DNA of 64,000 nt from Iocasia fonsfrigidae (GCF_017751145.1 NZ_CP046640.1:3080137-3144136), one strand, 5' to 3'; shown: positions 44,021-53,847, counted from the stretch's first letter. The notes: a model not told the origin generated them from the letters alone. Made by a program: numbers and translations.

Positions 44021-44788
44021 TCACAGCAATTCATCAAACAAATGATTAATATCAGCTGATAGACCTTTAAAGGCTATTGACTCAGCTGTTTCTCCCCTTC
44101 CATAGACATTATACCTATCTATCTCATATTCATTAAAACTATATAATAAAATATTTTCCTGTTTTTGATCAATAATCCAGTATTCCTCTACTCCAGATAG
44201 TCTATAGGTATTCAATTTATCTACCAGGTCCTTATTTCTTGTACTATCTGCTAAAATCTCAATAACCAGGGTCGGGGTACCCATATAGCGTCCTTTATCT
44301 GTAATATTATCTGCCAGGTCACAGGCTACTAATAAATCCGGCTGCATAACATCTGGTTCTTTAAGATCCTTTTTATTAAAATGCACATCAAATGGCGCTA
44401 AAAATACTCTACATTTCTCAGCTTTAAAATATTCATTAAAGATAAGATACAGCCTTCCCAATATCTCTTGATGATTAATATTTGGTGAGGCCAACAGATA
44501 TATTTCCCCATTGATAAATTCCATTCTCAAAGTACTCTTTTCACTGATCTCCATAAACTCCTCGTAAGAAACTTTTTTCCCACCATATTGGTAATCAAAG
44601 GCCTTTTCCCTCACTGTAAAATACTGTTCAATATCTGTTACATAAGGGGTTAATCTGGCAACCTTAGTACCATTTTTCGTTATAACTACATCATTTTGCC
44701 CCTCAATATAATCTAAGTATTTCCCCAGGCTCTGTTTGAATTCAGTGGCAGTAATCACAACACCTTCTTGATAATTTGATGATTTCAT
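44021..44788 (-). CDS. Phd/YefM-like antitoxin domain fused to a Uma2 nuclease-fold domain
   Basis: 255 residues. Residues about 9-55 (VVITATEFKQSLGKYLDYIE with DVVITKNGTKVARLTPY) match the DNA-binding Phd/YefM antitoxin fold. Residues about 70-255 match the Uma2/DUF820 PD-(D/E)XK family: MEFINGEIYLLASPNINHQEI, PDVMQPDLLVAC and PTLVIEILADSTRNKDLVDKLNTYRLSGVEEYWIID with the E-I/V-L and YWIID signatures. ATG 44788 follows GGAGG. It has its own promoter and tandem repeats upstream. No separate toxin gene is nearby. It may be a self-regulated nuclease or a mobile-element-associated protein. Confidence 0.88.
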   Translation of the reverse strand: MKSSNYQEGVVITATEFKQSLGKYLDYIEGQNDVVITKNGTKVARLTPYVTDIEQYFTVREKAFDYQYGGKKVSYEEFMEISEKSTLRMEFINGEIYLLASPNINHQEILGRLYLIFNEYFKAEKCRVFLAPFDVHFNKKDLKEPDVMQPDLLVACDLADNITDKGRYMGTPTLVIEILADSTRNKDLVDKLNTYRLSGVEEYWIIDQKQENILLYSFNEYEIDRYNVYGRGETAESIAFKGLSADINHLFDELL

Positions 44789-44806
44789 CCAACCACCTCC
44801 AGGAAT

Positions 44807-44877
44807 ATTATATCACTACAGCTTGTTTATTTCAAATATTTTGTGCGATTAATTTAATAATTTTGTGCGATTAATTT
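44807..44877 (-). promoter_or_regulatory. Promoter with tandem direct repeats before the Phd-Uma2 gene
   Basis: TTGAAA (44835-44830), 17 bp and TATAAT (44812-44807). Two copies of TTTTGTGCGATTAATTT (44839-44855 and 44861-44877), with a 22-bp period, sit directly upstream of the -35, as expected for a site bound by the Phd-like domain. Confidence 0.75.
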
Positions 44878-44881
44878 TAAT

Positions 44882-47236
44882 TTATTGTTCAATTTTTATC
44901 TCTTTCACATCAGAAGCAACTACCAGTAAAACCCTATTCCCATCATTCTGAAAAAAATGGGGCTGTCCATCAACAAGCACCTCTTCTGCCTGGTAATTAT
45001 TGATCATAAAAGTAAATTTCTTATAACTTTTATATTTCTGATGTATCTTATTGATGCTAATAGTTAATCCCTGACTACAAGTTACTTCAAATTGATATAA
45101 ATTATACTCTCCTTTTTGATAATTAAAGCTTTCTCCATCATCCTGATAATGAACATAATTTAAATCACCAGGGTAGAGGTCCAGAATTAACTCCTGCTTT
45201 TCACTATCAAGGTCATCCTCTACCTTATAATTAGGTATCAAACTACCTTCTTTAATAAAGATGGGGCAGGTATCAAGAGGGGTTTTTCTCAGGATATATC
45301 TCCCCCCTTCAATAATCTCTTTTGTCCAGTAATCAACCCATCTGCCAGAAGGTAAATAAACAGCCCTGGCCAGTTGACCCTGCTGGACTATAGGGGCTAC
45401 TAAAATATTTTCACCAACAAGGAATTGATCATTTAATTCATAAGTATTTTCATCATCCTGATAGTGTAAAACCAGTGGTCTAATAATAGGTAAACCTGTT
45501 TTTTGCTCCTGCCAGAATAAATCATATAAATATGGGATCAGTCTATACCTTAATTTTACATAATTCCTGTATATTCTTTCTGTTTCTAAGTCAAAACACC
45601 AGGGCTCCTGGTCTCTGGTGTAAGCAGCAGAGTGATTTCTGAAGAGTGGTGTGAAGGCCCCTGCCTGTACCCAGCGTGCTAATAGTTCTCCTGAACAGTC
45701 AAAACTAAATCCACCAAGATCTACACCACAGAAAGCCATACCACTTAAACCTAGATTCATCAACATAGACAGTGACATGCGCAGGTGTTCCCAGAAACTC
45801 TGATTATCACCGGTCCAGACAGTAGAGTACTTCTGTGTGCCAGCATAAGCTGCCCGGGTAATGACAAACGGCCTTTTACCGCTATACTTCTTAATCCCTT
45901 CAGCTGAAGCCCTGGCCATTAAATGACCATATACATTATGGATCTCCTGATGATCTGTCTGATGTCCCTCATTTTCAAACTGAAGGTCAACAGGTAGAGG
46001 GCCGTCAAAACTGGCGGGTTCATTCATATCATTCCAGATACCTGCTACCCCGGTTTCAAGCAGAGTATTTTGCTTATCGGCCCACCACTTTCTTACCTCT
46101 TCACTGGAAAAATCCGGATAAAGGCTCTCCCCAGGCCACACCCTATTCACATAGGGAATGCCATCTTTATCCCGTGCAAAATAGCCGTTAGATAGACCTT
46201 CATCATAAACTAAATAACCATTATCTTTTTTTATTCCAGGGTCGACAATAGTTACTACTTTAAAACCCTGTTTTTTTAAATCACTGATCAGCTTTTCAAA
46301 GTTTGGGAATTTTTCCTGATCCCAGGTAAAAACACGGTAGCCATCCATATAATCTATATCTAGATAAATTGCATCACAGGGAATGTCTTTTTCCCTTAAC
46401 TTATCAGCAACTTCCCTGACCCTGTTCTCAGAATCATAACTATAACGAGACTGATGATAACCAAGTGTCCATAACTGAGGCAGTGGTGTCCTCCCGGTTA
46501 AATATGTATATTTCTCTACAACTTCTTTAATAGATGGTCCATATATAAAATAATAATTCAGGTTTCCATTATCAACACCATAGTAAAGGTATTGACTACT
46601 CTCTTTACCCAGATCGAAATACGACCTATAAGTATTATCAAAAAACAAACCATAGGCCAGACCATCTTTAAGGATAATGACAAAGGGTATTGATTTATAA
46701 AGGCTTTCAAAACTTTCTACATGAGGGCTGGGGTCATCAGTATTCCACATTTGATAGCGATAACCCTTTTTATTTAAAGGACCTGTCTGTTCACCCAGAC
46801 CGTAGAAATACTCTTCACCTGTCATTTCTTTTAGGACCTCTATTCTGTTTTTTATATTTCCCTTGATAATCTGATGACCTTCTTCTGCTATGATATCCCC
46901 TTTACCACGCCGGATAAAAGGCTTCCGTTCTCCCCGATAATCCTTAGAAATAATTTCATCATCTTTATCATAGATATCTACTTTGAACTGATCATGTATG
47001 ACTACTTTCAGCTGCTCTGTTTTAAGAATAATTCCCACATCTTCAGTTACTTCAAAAGATATATTATTATCTCCTTTTATCTCTTCAACAGCCCGGGAAA
47101 ACCGCCGCTGATTACTTATGGGAGCAAAGAAGTTTACTATCGATGGAGAGATAAATTCTACTTCTCCTGAATGTTGTTCATAATTAATGATAACTTTATT
47201 TTTTTTCTTTTGATAATCCTGTATCTGCCCAAACAT
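44882..47236 (-). CDS. GH31 family alpha-glucosidase
   Basis: 784 residues, full length for GH31. An N-terminal beta-sandwich precedes the barrel, with YLDIDYMDGYRVFTWDQEKFP, the nucleophile motif GIWNDMNEPASF (about 411-422) and the acid/base region VWTGDNQSFWEHLRMSLSM. A DUF5110-like beta domain ends the protein. No signal peptide is present, so it works on imported sugars, releasing glucose from alpha-glucosides (possibly isomaltose-, kojibiose- or xyloside-like). ATG 47236 lies just after the GH65 gene; both belong to the ABC/LacI unit. Confidence 0.95.
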   Translation of the reverse strand: MFGQIQDYQKKKNKVIINYEQHSGEVEFISPSIVNFFAPISNQRRFSRAVEEIKGDNNISFEVTEDVGIILKTEQLKVVIHDQFKVDIYDKDDEIISKDYRGERKPFIRRGKGDIIAEEGHQIIKGNIKNRIEVLKEMTGEEYFYGLGEQTGPLNKKGYRYQMWNTDDPSPHVESFESLYKSIPFVIILKDGLAYGLFFDNTYRSYFDLGKESSQYLYYGVDNGNLNYYFIYGPSIKEVVEKYTYLTGRTPLPQLWTLGYHQSRYSYDSENRVREVADKLREKDIPCDAIYLDIDYMDGYRVFTWDQEKFPNFEKLISDLKKQGFKVVTIVDPGIKKDNGYLVYDEGLSNGYFARDKDGIPYVNRVWPGESLYPDFSSEEVRKWWADKQNTLLETGVAGIWNDMNEPASFDGPLPVDLQFENEGHQTDHQEIHNVYGHLMARASAEGIKKYSGKRPFVITRAAYAGTQKYSTVWTGDNQSFWEHLRMSLSMLMNLGLSGMAFCGVDLGGFSFDCSGELLARWVQAGAFTPLFRNHSAAYTRDQEPWCFDLETERIYRNYVKLRYRLIPYLYDLFWQEQKTGLPIIRPLVLHYQDDENTYELNDQFLVGENILVAPIVQQGQLARAVYLPSGRWVDYWTKEIIEGGRYILRKTPLDTCPIFIKEGSLIPNYKVEDDLDSEKQELILDLYPGDLNYVHYQDDGESFNYQKGEYNLYQFEVTCSQGLTISINKIHQKYKSYKKFTFMINNYQAEEVLVDGQPHFFQNDGNRVLLVVASDVKEIKIEQ

Positions 47237-47242
47237 ATACTA

Positions 47243-49561
47243 TCACCCCTGTTTATAATCTTTAATCTTTAACTGGCCATCTCCTGCTAAGTGATATTCT
47301 TTATCATAGACCTTAATCTCTATATCATTTTTACTCTCATTTTGAATAGTTAGACCCTCTAACCCAACCATTATATTTACTAATGCTCCTCTATAGTTTA
47401 TTTTAAAACTATAAGAAGACCATTTTTCTGGTAGAAAGGGATTAAGTATTAAAGTATTATCTCTGATCCTGAGTCCGCCAAAACCCTGCACTATAGCCAG
47501 CCATGTCCCAGCCATACTTGTAATATGACAGCCATCTTCAGTGTCATTGTTATAATTATCCAGGTCAAGTCTTGAAGTCCGTAGATACATCTCATAAGCC
47601 TTCTGGTAATCCCCGATTCTGGCCGCCAGGACTGCGTGAACAGATGGGGACAAAGAAGATTCATGGACAGTCCTTGCTTCATAGAAACGGAAGTTCCTCC
47701 TGATAGTTTCAAGGTCATATTTATCTTCCAGGAAATATAAACCCTGGAGTACATCTGCCTGTTTAAGAAAACAGGAACGGAGTATCCTATCCCAGGACCA
47801 GTGCTGGTTAAGGGGTAATTCTTTCTTAACCAGTTCACTAACAAGAAGCTGTTCTTTATCCAGATAATTGTCCTGCTGCAGGAAAATACCCTCTTCTTCA
47901 TCAATAGGGTAATACATCTTATTAATAATATCATGCCACTTATTAATCTCTTCTGGTTTAAAAGATACCTTTTCTTTAAATTTTGCTAAACTTTCAGGGT
48001 ATTCCTGTTTAAGATAGTCCATGACCTCCAGGGTATATTCCAGAGTCCAGACTGCTATCCGATTGGTGTACCAATTATTATTCACGTTATTTTCATATTC
48101 ATTAGGACCTGTTACCCCCAGGATAACATATTTATTCTTCTTCTCTGAATAATTAACCCTCTGGGCCCAGAAACGTGCTATGGCTATTAATACCTCTAGT
48201 CCATAATCAGCCAGATAGGAATAGTCCCCGGTATAATTAACATAATTATAGATGGCATAGGCTATAGCCCCATTGCGGTGTATCTCCTCAAAGGTTATCT
48301 CCCATTCATTATGACTCTCTTCCCCATTCATAGTTACCATGGGGTAAAGGGCAGCACCACCGGAGAACCCAAGCCTGGCTGCATTTTCCTGGGCTTTCTC
48401 CAGATGCCGATAACGATACAATAGTAGATTTTTAGCAACAGACTGGTCTGCTGTACTCAGATAAAAAGGTAGACAGAAGCCTTCTGTGTCCCAGTATGTA
48501 CTCCCCCCATATTTTTCACCTGTAAATCCTTTGGGACCAATATTAAGCCTCTCATCTTCACCAGTGTAGGTTTGATTTAACTGAAAAATATTAAACCTTA
48601 TCCCCTGCTGGGCAGCAGTATCACCCTCAATCTTGATATCACTTTTCTGCCATATTTCTCCCCAGGCTGCTGACTGCTCGGCCAGTAAATTATCAAAACC
48701 CAGTTCAGCTGCCTTCCGGGATTGACAGCTGGTCTCAGCAATAAGTTCACCTACCTGGTAATACCGTGAAGATGTACTGGCTATATATTTAAATAAAGTC
48801 ACTTCATCATTTTGCTGAATATCCAGGAAATATTTATTTGCTATGTATTTTTCATTCTTTATTTTATCAAGGTCAGGCCTCAACTCTTGACCATTTTTTC
48901 TTATTTGACAATCCATAGCTGTACAGATGTGAAAATCCAATTTTTTTGTCTTTAACAGCAAATAACCCCTACCGTCATTGATATCGCCAGCTACCTGATC
49001 CCAAAATTTTTCACCATAATTGGCATCCTGGTTTATTACATCACCATCTAAATAAGGGGTTATCTCCAGTTTTCCCTCAAAATTTAAAGCCTTAACTGAA
49101 TAACGGATTGCAGCTATCTCCGGTCTGGCCATACTAATAAAACGGCAGGCATTTACTTTAAGACGGTTTCCGTTACTAAATTCCGCTATAAACTCTCTGC
49201 TTAAGTATCCCTCTTTCATATTGAGGATTCTTTGAAATTTCTCTACCCTACATTTAGCCAGATCCAAAACCTGACCATCTACCTTAATATCTATACCTAG
49301 CCAGTTAGTAGAATTTAAGACCTTAGCAAAATATTCAGGATAACCAATTTTCCACCAGCCGACAACCGTTTTATCAGGGTAATAGACACCTGCCATATAA
49401 TTGCCCTGTAGGGTCTCCCCACTGTATTCTTCTTCAAAATTAGCCCGCTGACCCATATAACCATTCCCCAGACTAAAGATACTCTCTGATAAAAGCTGAT
49501 TTTCTGAATCAAATCCTGGTTCAATTATTTTCCAGGGATGATGTTCCAGATACTGTTTCAT
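47243..49561 (-). CDS. GH65 family disaccharide phosphorylase
   Basis: 772 residues, typical of GH65. Motifs include the acid catalyst in GVTGPNEYENNVNNNWYTNRIA (Glu near 491), WDTEGFCLPFYL and ARTVHESSLSPSVHAVLAARIGDY, in which the Ser-rich loop binds phosphate. It would split a glucose disaccharide with phosphate to beta-glucose-1-phosphate. Maltose, trehalose, kojibiose and nigerose phosphorylases share this family and the sequence alone does not decide among them. ATG 49561 follows GGAGGG. It is 35 bp downstream of the permease gene. Confidence 0.95.
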   Translation of the reverse strand: MKQYLEHHPWKIIEPGFDSENQLLSESIFSLGNGYMGQRANFEEEYSGETLQGNYMAGVYYPDKTVVGWWKIGYPEYFAKVLNSTNWLGIDIKVDGQVLDLAKCRVEKFQRILNMKEGYLSREFIAEFSNGNRLKVNACRFISMARPEIAAIRYSVKALNFEGKLEITPYLDGDVINQDANYGEKFWDQVAGDINDGRGYLLLKTKKLDFHICTAMDCQIRKNGQELRPDLDKIKNEKYIANKYFLDIQQNDEVTLFKYIASTSSRYYQVGELIAETSCQSRKAAELGFDNLLAEQSAAWGEIWQKSDIKIEGDTAAQQGIRFNIFQLNQTYTGEDERLNIGPKGFTGEKYGGSTYWDTEGFCLPFYLSTADQSVAKNLLLYRYRHLEKAQENAARLGFSGGAALYPMVTMNGEESHNEWEITFEEIHRNGAIAYAIYNYVNYTGDYSYLADYGLEVLIAIARFWAQRVNYSEKKNKYVILGVTGPNEYENNVNNNWYTNRIAVWTLEYTLEVMDYLKQEYPESLAKFKEKVSFKPEEINKWHDIINKMYYPIDEEEGIFLQQDNYLDKEQLLVSELVKKELPLNQHWSWDRILRSCFLKQADVLQGLYFLEDKYDLETIRRNFRFYEARTVHESSLSPSVHAVLAARIGDYQKAYEMYLRTSRLDLDNYNNDTEDGCHITSMAGTWLAIVQGFGGLRIRDNTLILNPFLPEKWSSYSFKINYRGALVNIMVGLEGLTIQNESKNDIEIKVYDKEYHLAGDGQLKIKDYKQG

Positions 49562-49595
49562 AAACTATCCCTCCGTCTATATTATTCGTTACGTC

Positions 49596-50411
49596 TTATT
49601 TAATACTCCCTTCAGTAAAACTTTTAATAATATGTTTCTGAGAGAAGAAATAGAAAACTATTACCGGTATTATTGCTAATACTAAACCGGCCATTGCCAG
49701 ATTCCACTGTTTAGTATACTCACCAAAAAAGAAGAATATCCTCAATGGTATAGTATGAGTGTCCTCGCGGTTAATAACCAGTGAAGGCAACAGGTAATCA
49801 TTCCAGATCCAGGTAGAGTTCAAAATAGCGACTGTAACTGAGATGGGTTTCAGGATCGGAAGAATAATATACCAGTATGTCTGCCAGTAATTACAGCCAT
49901 CTATAATAGCTGCCTCATCAAGGGACTTAGGAACACTCTTTACAAAACCATGGTAAAGGAAAATAGATAAACTTGAACCAAAACCTAAATACATAAAAAT
50001 AAGTCCAGGTATATTTAGAAAGTTTAGTTTTCCCATTATCCTGATCAAAGGGAGCATTACTGATTGAAACGGAATAAGCATAGCAGCAATGAAAAGAAAA
50101 AATATAAAATTACTTAATTTGGTTTTTGTCCTCTCCAACATCCAACCGGCCATGGAAGAAAAAATTATAATCAGGGCAATACTTGCTACTGTTATGATTA
50201 ATGAATTAGCAAACACCCTTAAAAAATCCAGTCTCTGCCAGGCCAAAATATAATTATCAATATTAAATGAATCAGGCAGACCCAAAGTATCCAGAAACAA
50301 CTGCCTCTTTGTTTTAAAAGAATTAACCAGCATAATATAAAAGGGTGACAGATAAAGACCTGCAGCCAGTAGACCTATCACTATTAGCATAACTTTCCTG
50401 CCCTTTTTCAT
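49596..50411 (-). CDS. Carbohydrate ABC transporter permease (MalG-like)
   Basis: 271-residue inner-membrane subunit with about six helices. The ATPase-contact loop is PKSLDEAAIIDGCNYWQTYWYIILPILKPISV (about 157-188). It ends SQKHIIKSFTEGSIK as usual for MalG-type proteins. It directly abuts the MalF-like gene (start/stop overlap near 50411). No ATPase gene is in the unit. Confidence 0.95.
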   Translation of the reverse strand: MKKGRKVMLIVIGLLAAGLYLSPFYIMLVNSFKTKRQLFLDTLGLPDSFNIDNYILAWQRLDFLRVFANSLIITVASIALIIIFSSMAGWMLERTKTKLSNFIFFLFIAAMLIPFQSVMLPLIRIMGKLNFLNIPGLIFMYLGFGSSLSIFLYHGFVKSVPKSLDEAAIIDGCNYWQTYWYIILPILKPISVTVAILNSTWIWNDYLLPSLVINREDTHTIPLRIFFFFGEYTKQWNLAMAGLVLAIIPVIVFYFFSQKHIIKSFTEGSIK

Positions 50412-51274
50412 TACATTTCCACCTCACCTTTTTTAGAAATATAAACCTGGCTCAGGGTAAAAATACCAACAATAATTAAAAATATAACAGCTTTGGCCTG
50501 TGCTTCTCCAAATTTCATAAATGAAAAGGCTGTGTTATATATATTCATAGCCAGCATCTCACTTGACCTGGCAGGTGCACCACCGGTCAGAGATAGATTC
50601 TGGTCATATAATTTAAAGGAATTAGAGAGTGTTAAGAAAAGGCTGATCGTAAAAGCAGGTCTAACCAGTGGTAACATTATACTTTTAACCCTCTGCCAGG
50701 TGTTAGCACCATCTATCTGGGCAGCCTCTAGTAATTCTTTGGGAATACCCTGAATTGCTGCTATATAAATAACCATAACATATCCTGACAGCTGCCAGGT
50801 CATTAAAATAAGCAGTCCCCAGAATGAAGTTTTCGTTGTGGACAGCCAGCCCATTAACCACATCTGTCCGGTATACTCCCCTAAAGAAGCAAAGGCATTA
50901 ATAAAGATGAACTGCCAGATAAATCCAAGTATTAAACCACCTATTAGATTCGGCATAAAGAAAATTGTCCTCAGCAAATTACTCATTTTCAAACCCCGGG
51001 TCACCAGTAAAGCCAGTGAAAAACCAGTAACATTAATCAAAATCACGGAAACAATAGTAAACTTGGTAGTAAAAATAAAGGAATTTACAAAATGCTTATC
51101 ACTAAATAACTCAAGGTAATTACTAATACCAACATAAGTAAGATCAGCATTAATGCCATTCCAATCTGTAAAGGAATAATATACTCCAAAAATTAGTGGT
51201 ATTATTACAACTATTATAAAAGCCAGTAAACAAGGTCCAACAAAAGCCCAGAATGTCAGCTTATTCTTCTTCAT
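50411..51274 (-). CDS. Sugar ABC transporter permease (MalF-like)
   Basis: 287 residues, about six membrane helices, with the first at about 10-32 (FWAFVGPCLLAFIIVVIIPLIFG) and contact loop PKELLEAAQIDGANTWQRVKSIMLPLVRPAF (about 177-207). ATG 51274 follows GAGGGGGGAT. A hairpin (51301-51334) separates it from the binding-protein gene, which may keep the binding protein more abundant. Confidence 0.95.
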   Translation of the reverse strand: MKKNKLTFWAFVGPCLLAFIIVVIIPLIFGVYYSFTDWNGINADLTYVGISNYLELFSDKHFVNSFIFTTKFTIVSVILINVTGFSLALLVTRGLKMSNLLRTIFFMPNLIGGLILGFIWQFIFINAFASLGEYTGQMWLMGWLSTTKTSFWGLLILMTWQLSGYVMVIYIAAIQGIPKELLEAAQIDGANTWQRVKSIMLPLVRPAFTISLFLTLSNSFKLYDQNLSLTGGAPARSSEMLAMNIYNTAFSFMKFGEAQAKAVIFLIIVGIFTLSQVYISKKGEVEM

Positions 51275-51300
51275 TTTTTATCCCCCCTCTTATTTTATAA

Positions 51301-51334
51301 TATGAGAGCCACTGTAAAAACAATGACTCTCATA
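51301..51334 (-). terminator. Stem-loop between binding-protein and permease genes
   Basis: TATGAGAG and CTCTCATA (8 bp) extended by a few further pairs, without a strong T-run. It parallels the hairpin at 3638-3671 in the other sugar ABC unit. Confidence 0.6.
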
Positions 51335-51357
51335 GTAAATATATTTATTCCTTCTAA

Positions 51358-52623
51358 TTACTTCCTGACATCTGACCATTCTTCTTTACAGTTCTCTTCC
51401 AGTTCATTCCAGCTTATATCTCCAGCTAGATAGGCCTGGAGGTTGGCCCCAAGAATCTGTTCTCCCCAGCCAGATGGATAACCCATAAAAACCCAGGATA
51501 TTGTCTTTTCTGCTTCTGAATACTCTAGAATATCCTCTGCCAGGGGATCAGAAGGCTTTAATCCCTCATAACCACTGAGTGCCGGGATAAATTTGAACTC
51601 ATTGATAATCATTTCCTTGCCTTTATCAGAAGTATAAAGCCAGTTTAAGAAATCCTTGGCTGCTTCTTTTTCAGCAGCCTTTCTATTTTTGTTAACAGCC
51701 CAGTACATTGGAACACCAACAGGAATACTATCTTCAACAACTCCCTTTAAAGGAAGGGGCAATATACCTATATTTACTGCAAGTTCTTCATCCATACTGG
51801 CTATACTAGCATATACCCAATTCCCCTGTTGAATTACTGCTACCTGTCCCAAAGAAAATAATTCATCCACCTGGGTAGAGTAGTCGACAGCATTTAAAGA
51901 AGCCTTTGTTCCAGCCGGTTTATAGCCATAATCCGCCTGTAAATCAACAAGTAGTTTTAACTCTTCACCATATGTAAACTCTACTTCATCTGCCTTATAA
52001 GCCGTCAGAACATCTCCAAACTCCTGGCTAAAGGCTACATTCGAAAGGTGTAAACCAGTAACCCATTTCTCCTTAGCAGGAAAAGCAATAGGAGCCTTTA
52101 ACCCCAATTTACCTTTCTGGTCCTCCAGTTTATCAAGCGCTGCTACCAGGGCATCATAACTGGTGATTACTTCAGGGTCAATACCTGCTTCCTGGAAAAT
52201 GGTTTTATTATAAATAAAACCATAACCCTCCTGATTAAAGGGCAAGCCATAAATCTTGCCATCAACTGTTACACCATCCAGCACACCCTTATAAGCCAGA
52301 TCAACCCAGGGCTCACTTGATAAGTCTTCCAAATAATCCATCCAATCATCAATATCCTGAGGACCACCTACATTAAAAATTACCGGTTCATTACCAGAAG
52401 CAAACCTGGATCTTAAGGCAGCACCATAATCATCACCACCACCAACTGTCTGAATATTTAATCTCACATCCGGGTTCTTTTCCATATACAACTCAGCAGC
52501 CTTTTCCAGTACATCTTTTGTTTCAACCTTAAACTGAAAAATATCCACCTCTACCGCCGAAACAAGCATAGAAAGAGAAAATACAAAAACCAATGACATA
52601 ACCAATAAATACTTAGTCTTCAA
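51358..52623 (-). CDS. Sugar ABC transporter substrate-binding protein
   Basis: 421 residues starting with TTG 52623 behind AAGGGGG. The signal peptide is MKTKYLLVMSLVFVFSLSMLVSA. The family 1 binding-protein fold follows, with AAELYMEKNPDVRLNIQTVGGGDD and, later, GVPMYWAVNKNRKAAEKEAAKDFLNWLYTSDKGKEM. No lipobox Cys is visible, so it is likely soluble in the periplasm. It leads the unit with two permeases, GH65 and GH31. The ligand is probably an alpha-linked glucose disaccharide. Confidence 0.93.
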   Translation of the reverse strand: MKTKYLLVMSLVFVFSLSMLVSAVEVDIFQFKVETKDVLEKAAELYMEKNPDVRLNIQTVGGGDDYGAALRSRFASGNEPVIFNVGGPQDIDDWMDYLEDLSSEPWVDLAYKGVLDGVTVDGKIYGLPFNQEGYGFIYNKTIFQEAGIDPEVITSYDALVAALDKLEDQKGKLGLKAPIAFPAKEKWVTGLHLSNVAFSQEFGDVLTAYKADEVEFTYGEELKLLVDLQADYGYKPAGTKASLNAVDYSTQVDELFSLGQVAVIQQGNWVYASIASMDEELAVNIGILPLPLKGVVEDSIPVGVPMYWAVNKNRKAAEKEAAKDFLNWLYTSDKGKEMIINEFKFIPALSGYEGLKPSDPLAEDILEYSEAEKTISWVFMGYPSGWGEQILGANLQAYLAGDISWNELEENCKEEWSDVRK

Positions 52624-52742
52624 TTTAAATCATCCCCCTTTAATTTGATTTTATTATTAAGGATTTCTCCTCATTACCAAAAATTTTATCAAAAGTTTAT
52701 TTTATATATGTAAAAAAAGCAGACAAATTATACTTTGGTTGT

Positions 52743-52756
52743 TGCAATCGTTTGCA
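52743..52756. promoter_or_regulatory. LacI-type operator before the GH31/GH65 unit
   Basis: TGCAATCGTTTGCA is a near palindrome. TGCAATCGTTTG recurs at 53848-53859 before the regulator gene. Confidence 0.75.
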
Positions 52757-52805
52757 CAATTATATATATTGTACCTTCAGCCTTATCGACATTATAATCA
52801 TTTGA

Positions 52806-53819
52806 TTATTGGAGAGTTTCCCTAATAACTAATTCTGTTGGTAATATAATTTCCTCTCCCTGATAATCCTCATTATTCAAGATATTTATTAACATTTCAG
52901 CCGCTTCTTTACCCATCTTATTAATCGGAATTTTAACTGTTGTTAACGCCGGCCTCAAATAAGAAATCATCGGGTCATCATTAAAACCAACTATACCTAT
53001 ATCCCGGGGAACCTTAAATCCATAATCCTGAACAGCACGCAGAGCCCCTAGGGCTATCATATCATCAAAGGCAAGTATAGCATCAAATGGTTCCCTGTTT
53101 GACTCCAGAAATTTTAAAGTACCCTGATAACCATCTTCATATGTAAAGTCATCTATATAGATTATCCGCTGATTTTTATGGGCATGTTCAGCCAATGCCT
53201 TTTGATACCCCAGGGCCCTATCCTGGCTAACGATATATTCCCTGGGACCAGAAAGAGCAATAATATCTTGATAGTTTTTCTTAAATAGATAAATTACTGT
53301 ATCATAGACAGCCTTTATATTATCATTATTTACAATGGGAATCCCCTGGTATTCGGGACTCCTTCCGATAAGTACAAAGGGAAATTCTGCCTCAAGCAAT
53401 TGATTGATTAGTTCATCATTACTCCGGGAAGCCATCAAAATCACACCATCAACCCGGCGGTTTCTAATTAATTTGATGGTTTCTTCCTGTTCTTCGTGAT
53501 AATCACCAGTAGAAGATAATATTAAATTATAGTGTTTTTTTTGAGTAACAACTGCAATCCCTTGAATTATCTCTGAGAAAAAAGGATTAGCAAAGGCTTC
53601 CTGGGTAGGTCTGGCCATCACCAGACCAATGGTATTTGTTTTCTTAGTAACCAGACTCCTGGCAATTGCATTCTGGTGATAACCCAGCTCTTTCATGGTT
53701 TTACGGACAAGTTTCTTAGTTTTTTTACTTATACGCTGACTATCACTTATAACCCTTGATACAGTAGATGGAGAAACACCAGCCACTCTCGCTACATCTT
53801 TGATAGTAACATTTTTCAT
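52806..53819 (-). CDS. LacI family transcriptional regulator
   Basis: 337 residues. The HTH and hinge are MKNVTIKDVARVAGVSPSTVSRVISD and YHQNAIARSLVTKKTNTIG; the sensor domain follows, ending LPTELVIRETLQ. ATG 53819 follows GGGAGTGG. Near-identical operator cores lie before its own gene (53848-53860) and before the binding-protein gene (52743-52756), so it likely represses the GH31/GH65 transport unit and itself. Confidence 0.95.
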   Translation of the reverse strand: MKNVTIKDVARVAGVSPSTVSRVISDSQRISKKTKKLVRKTMKELGYHQNAIARSLVTKKTNTIGLVMARPTQEAFANPFFSEIIQGIAVVTQKKHYNLILSSTGDYHEEQEETIKLIRNRRVDGVILMASRSNDELINQLLEAEFPFVLIGRSPEYQGIPIVNNDNIKAVYDTVIYLFKKNYQDIIALSGPREYIVSQDRALGYQKALAEHAHKNQRIIYIDDFTYEDGYQGTLKFLESNREPFDAILAFDDMIALGALRAVQDYGFKVPRDIGIVGFNDDPMISYLRPALTTVKIPINKMGKEAAEMLINILNNEDYQGEEIILPTELVIRETLQ

Positions 53820-53847
53820 CTAGACCACTCCCAGTATGATAACCTCA

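Noticed and set aside
47491-47934. Long alternative reading frame inside the GH65 gene
   Set aside because: It lies wholly within the intact GH65 frame, has no ribosome binding site and encodes no recognisable protein.
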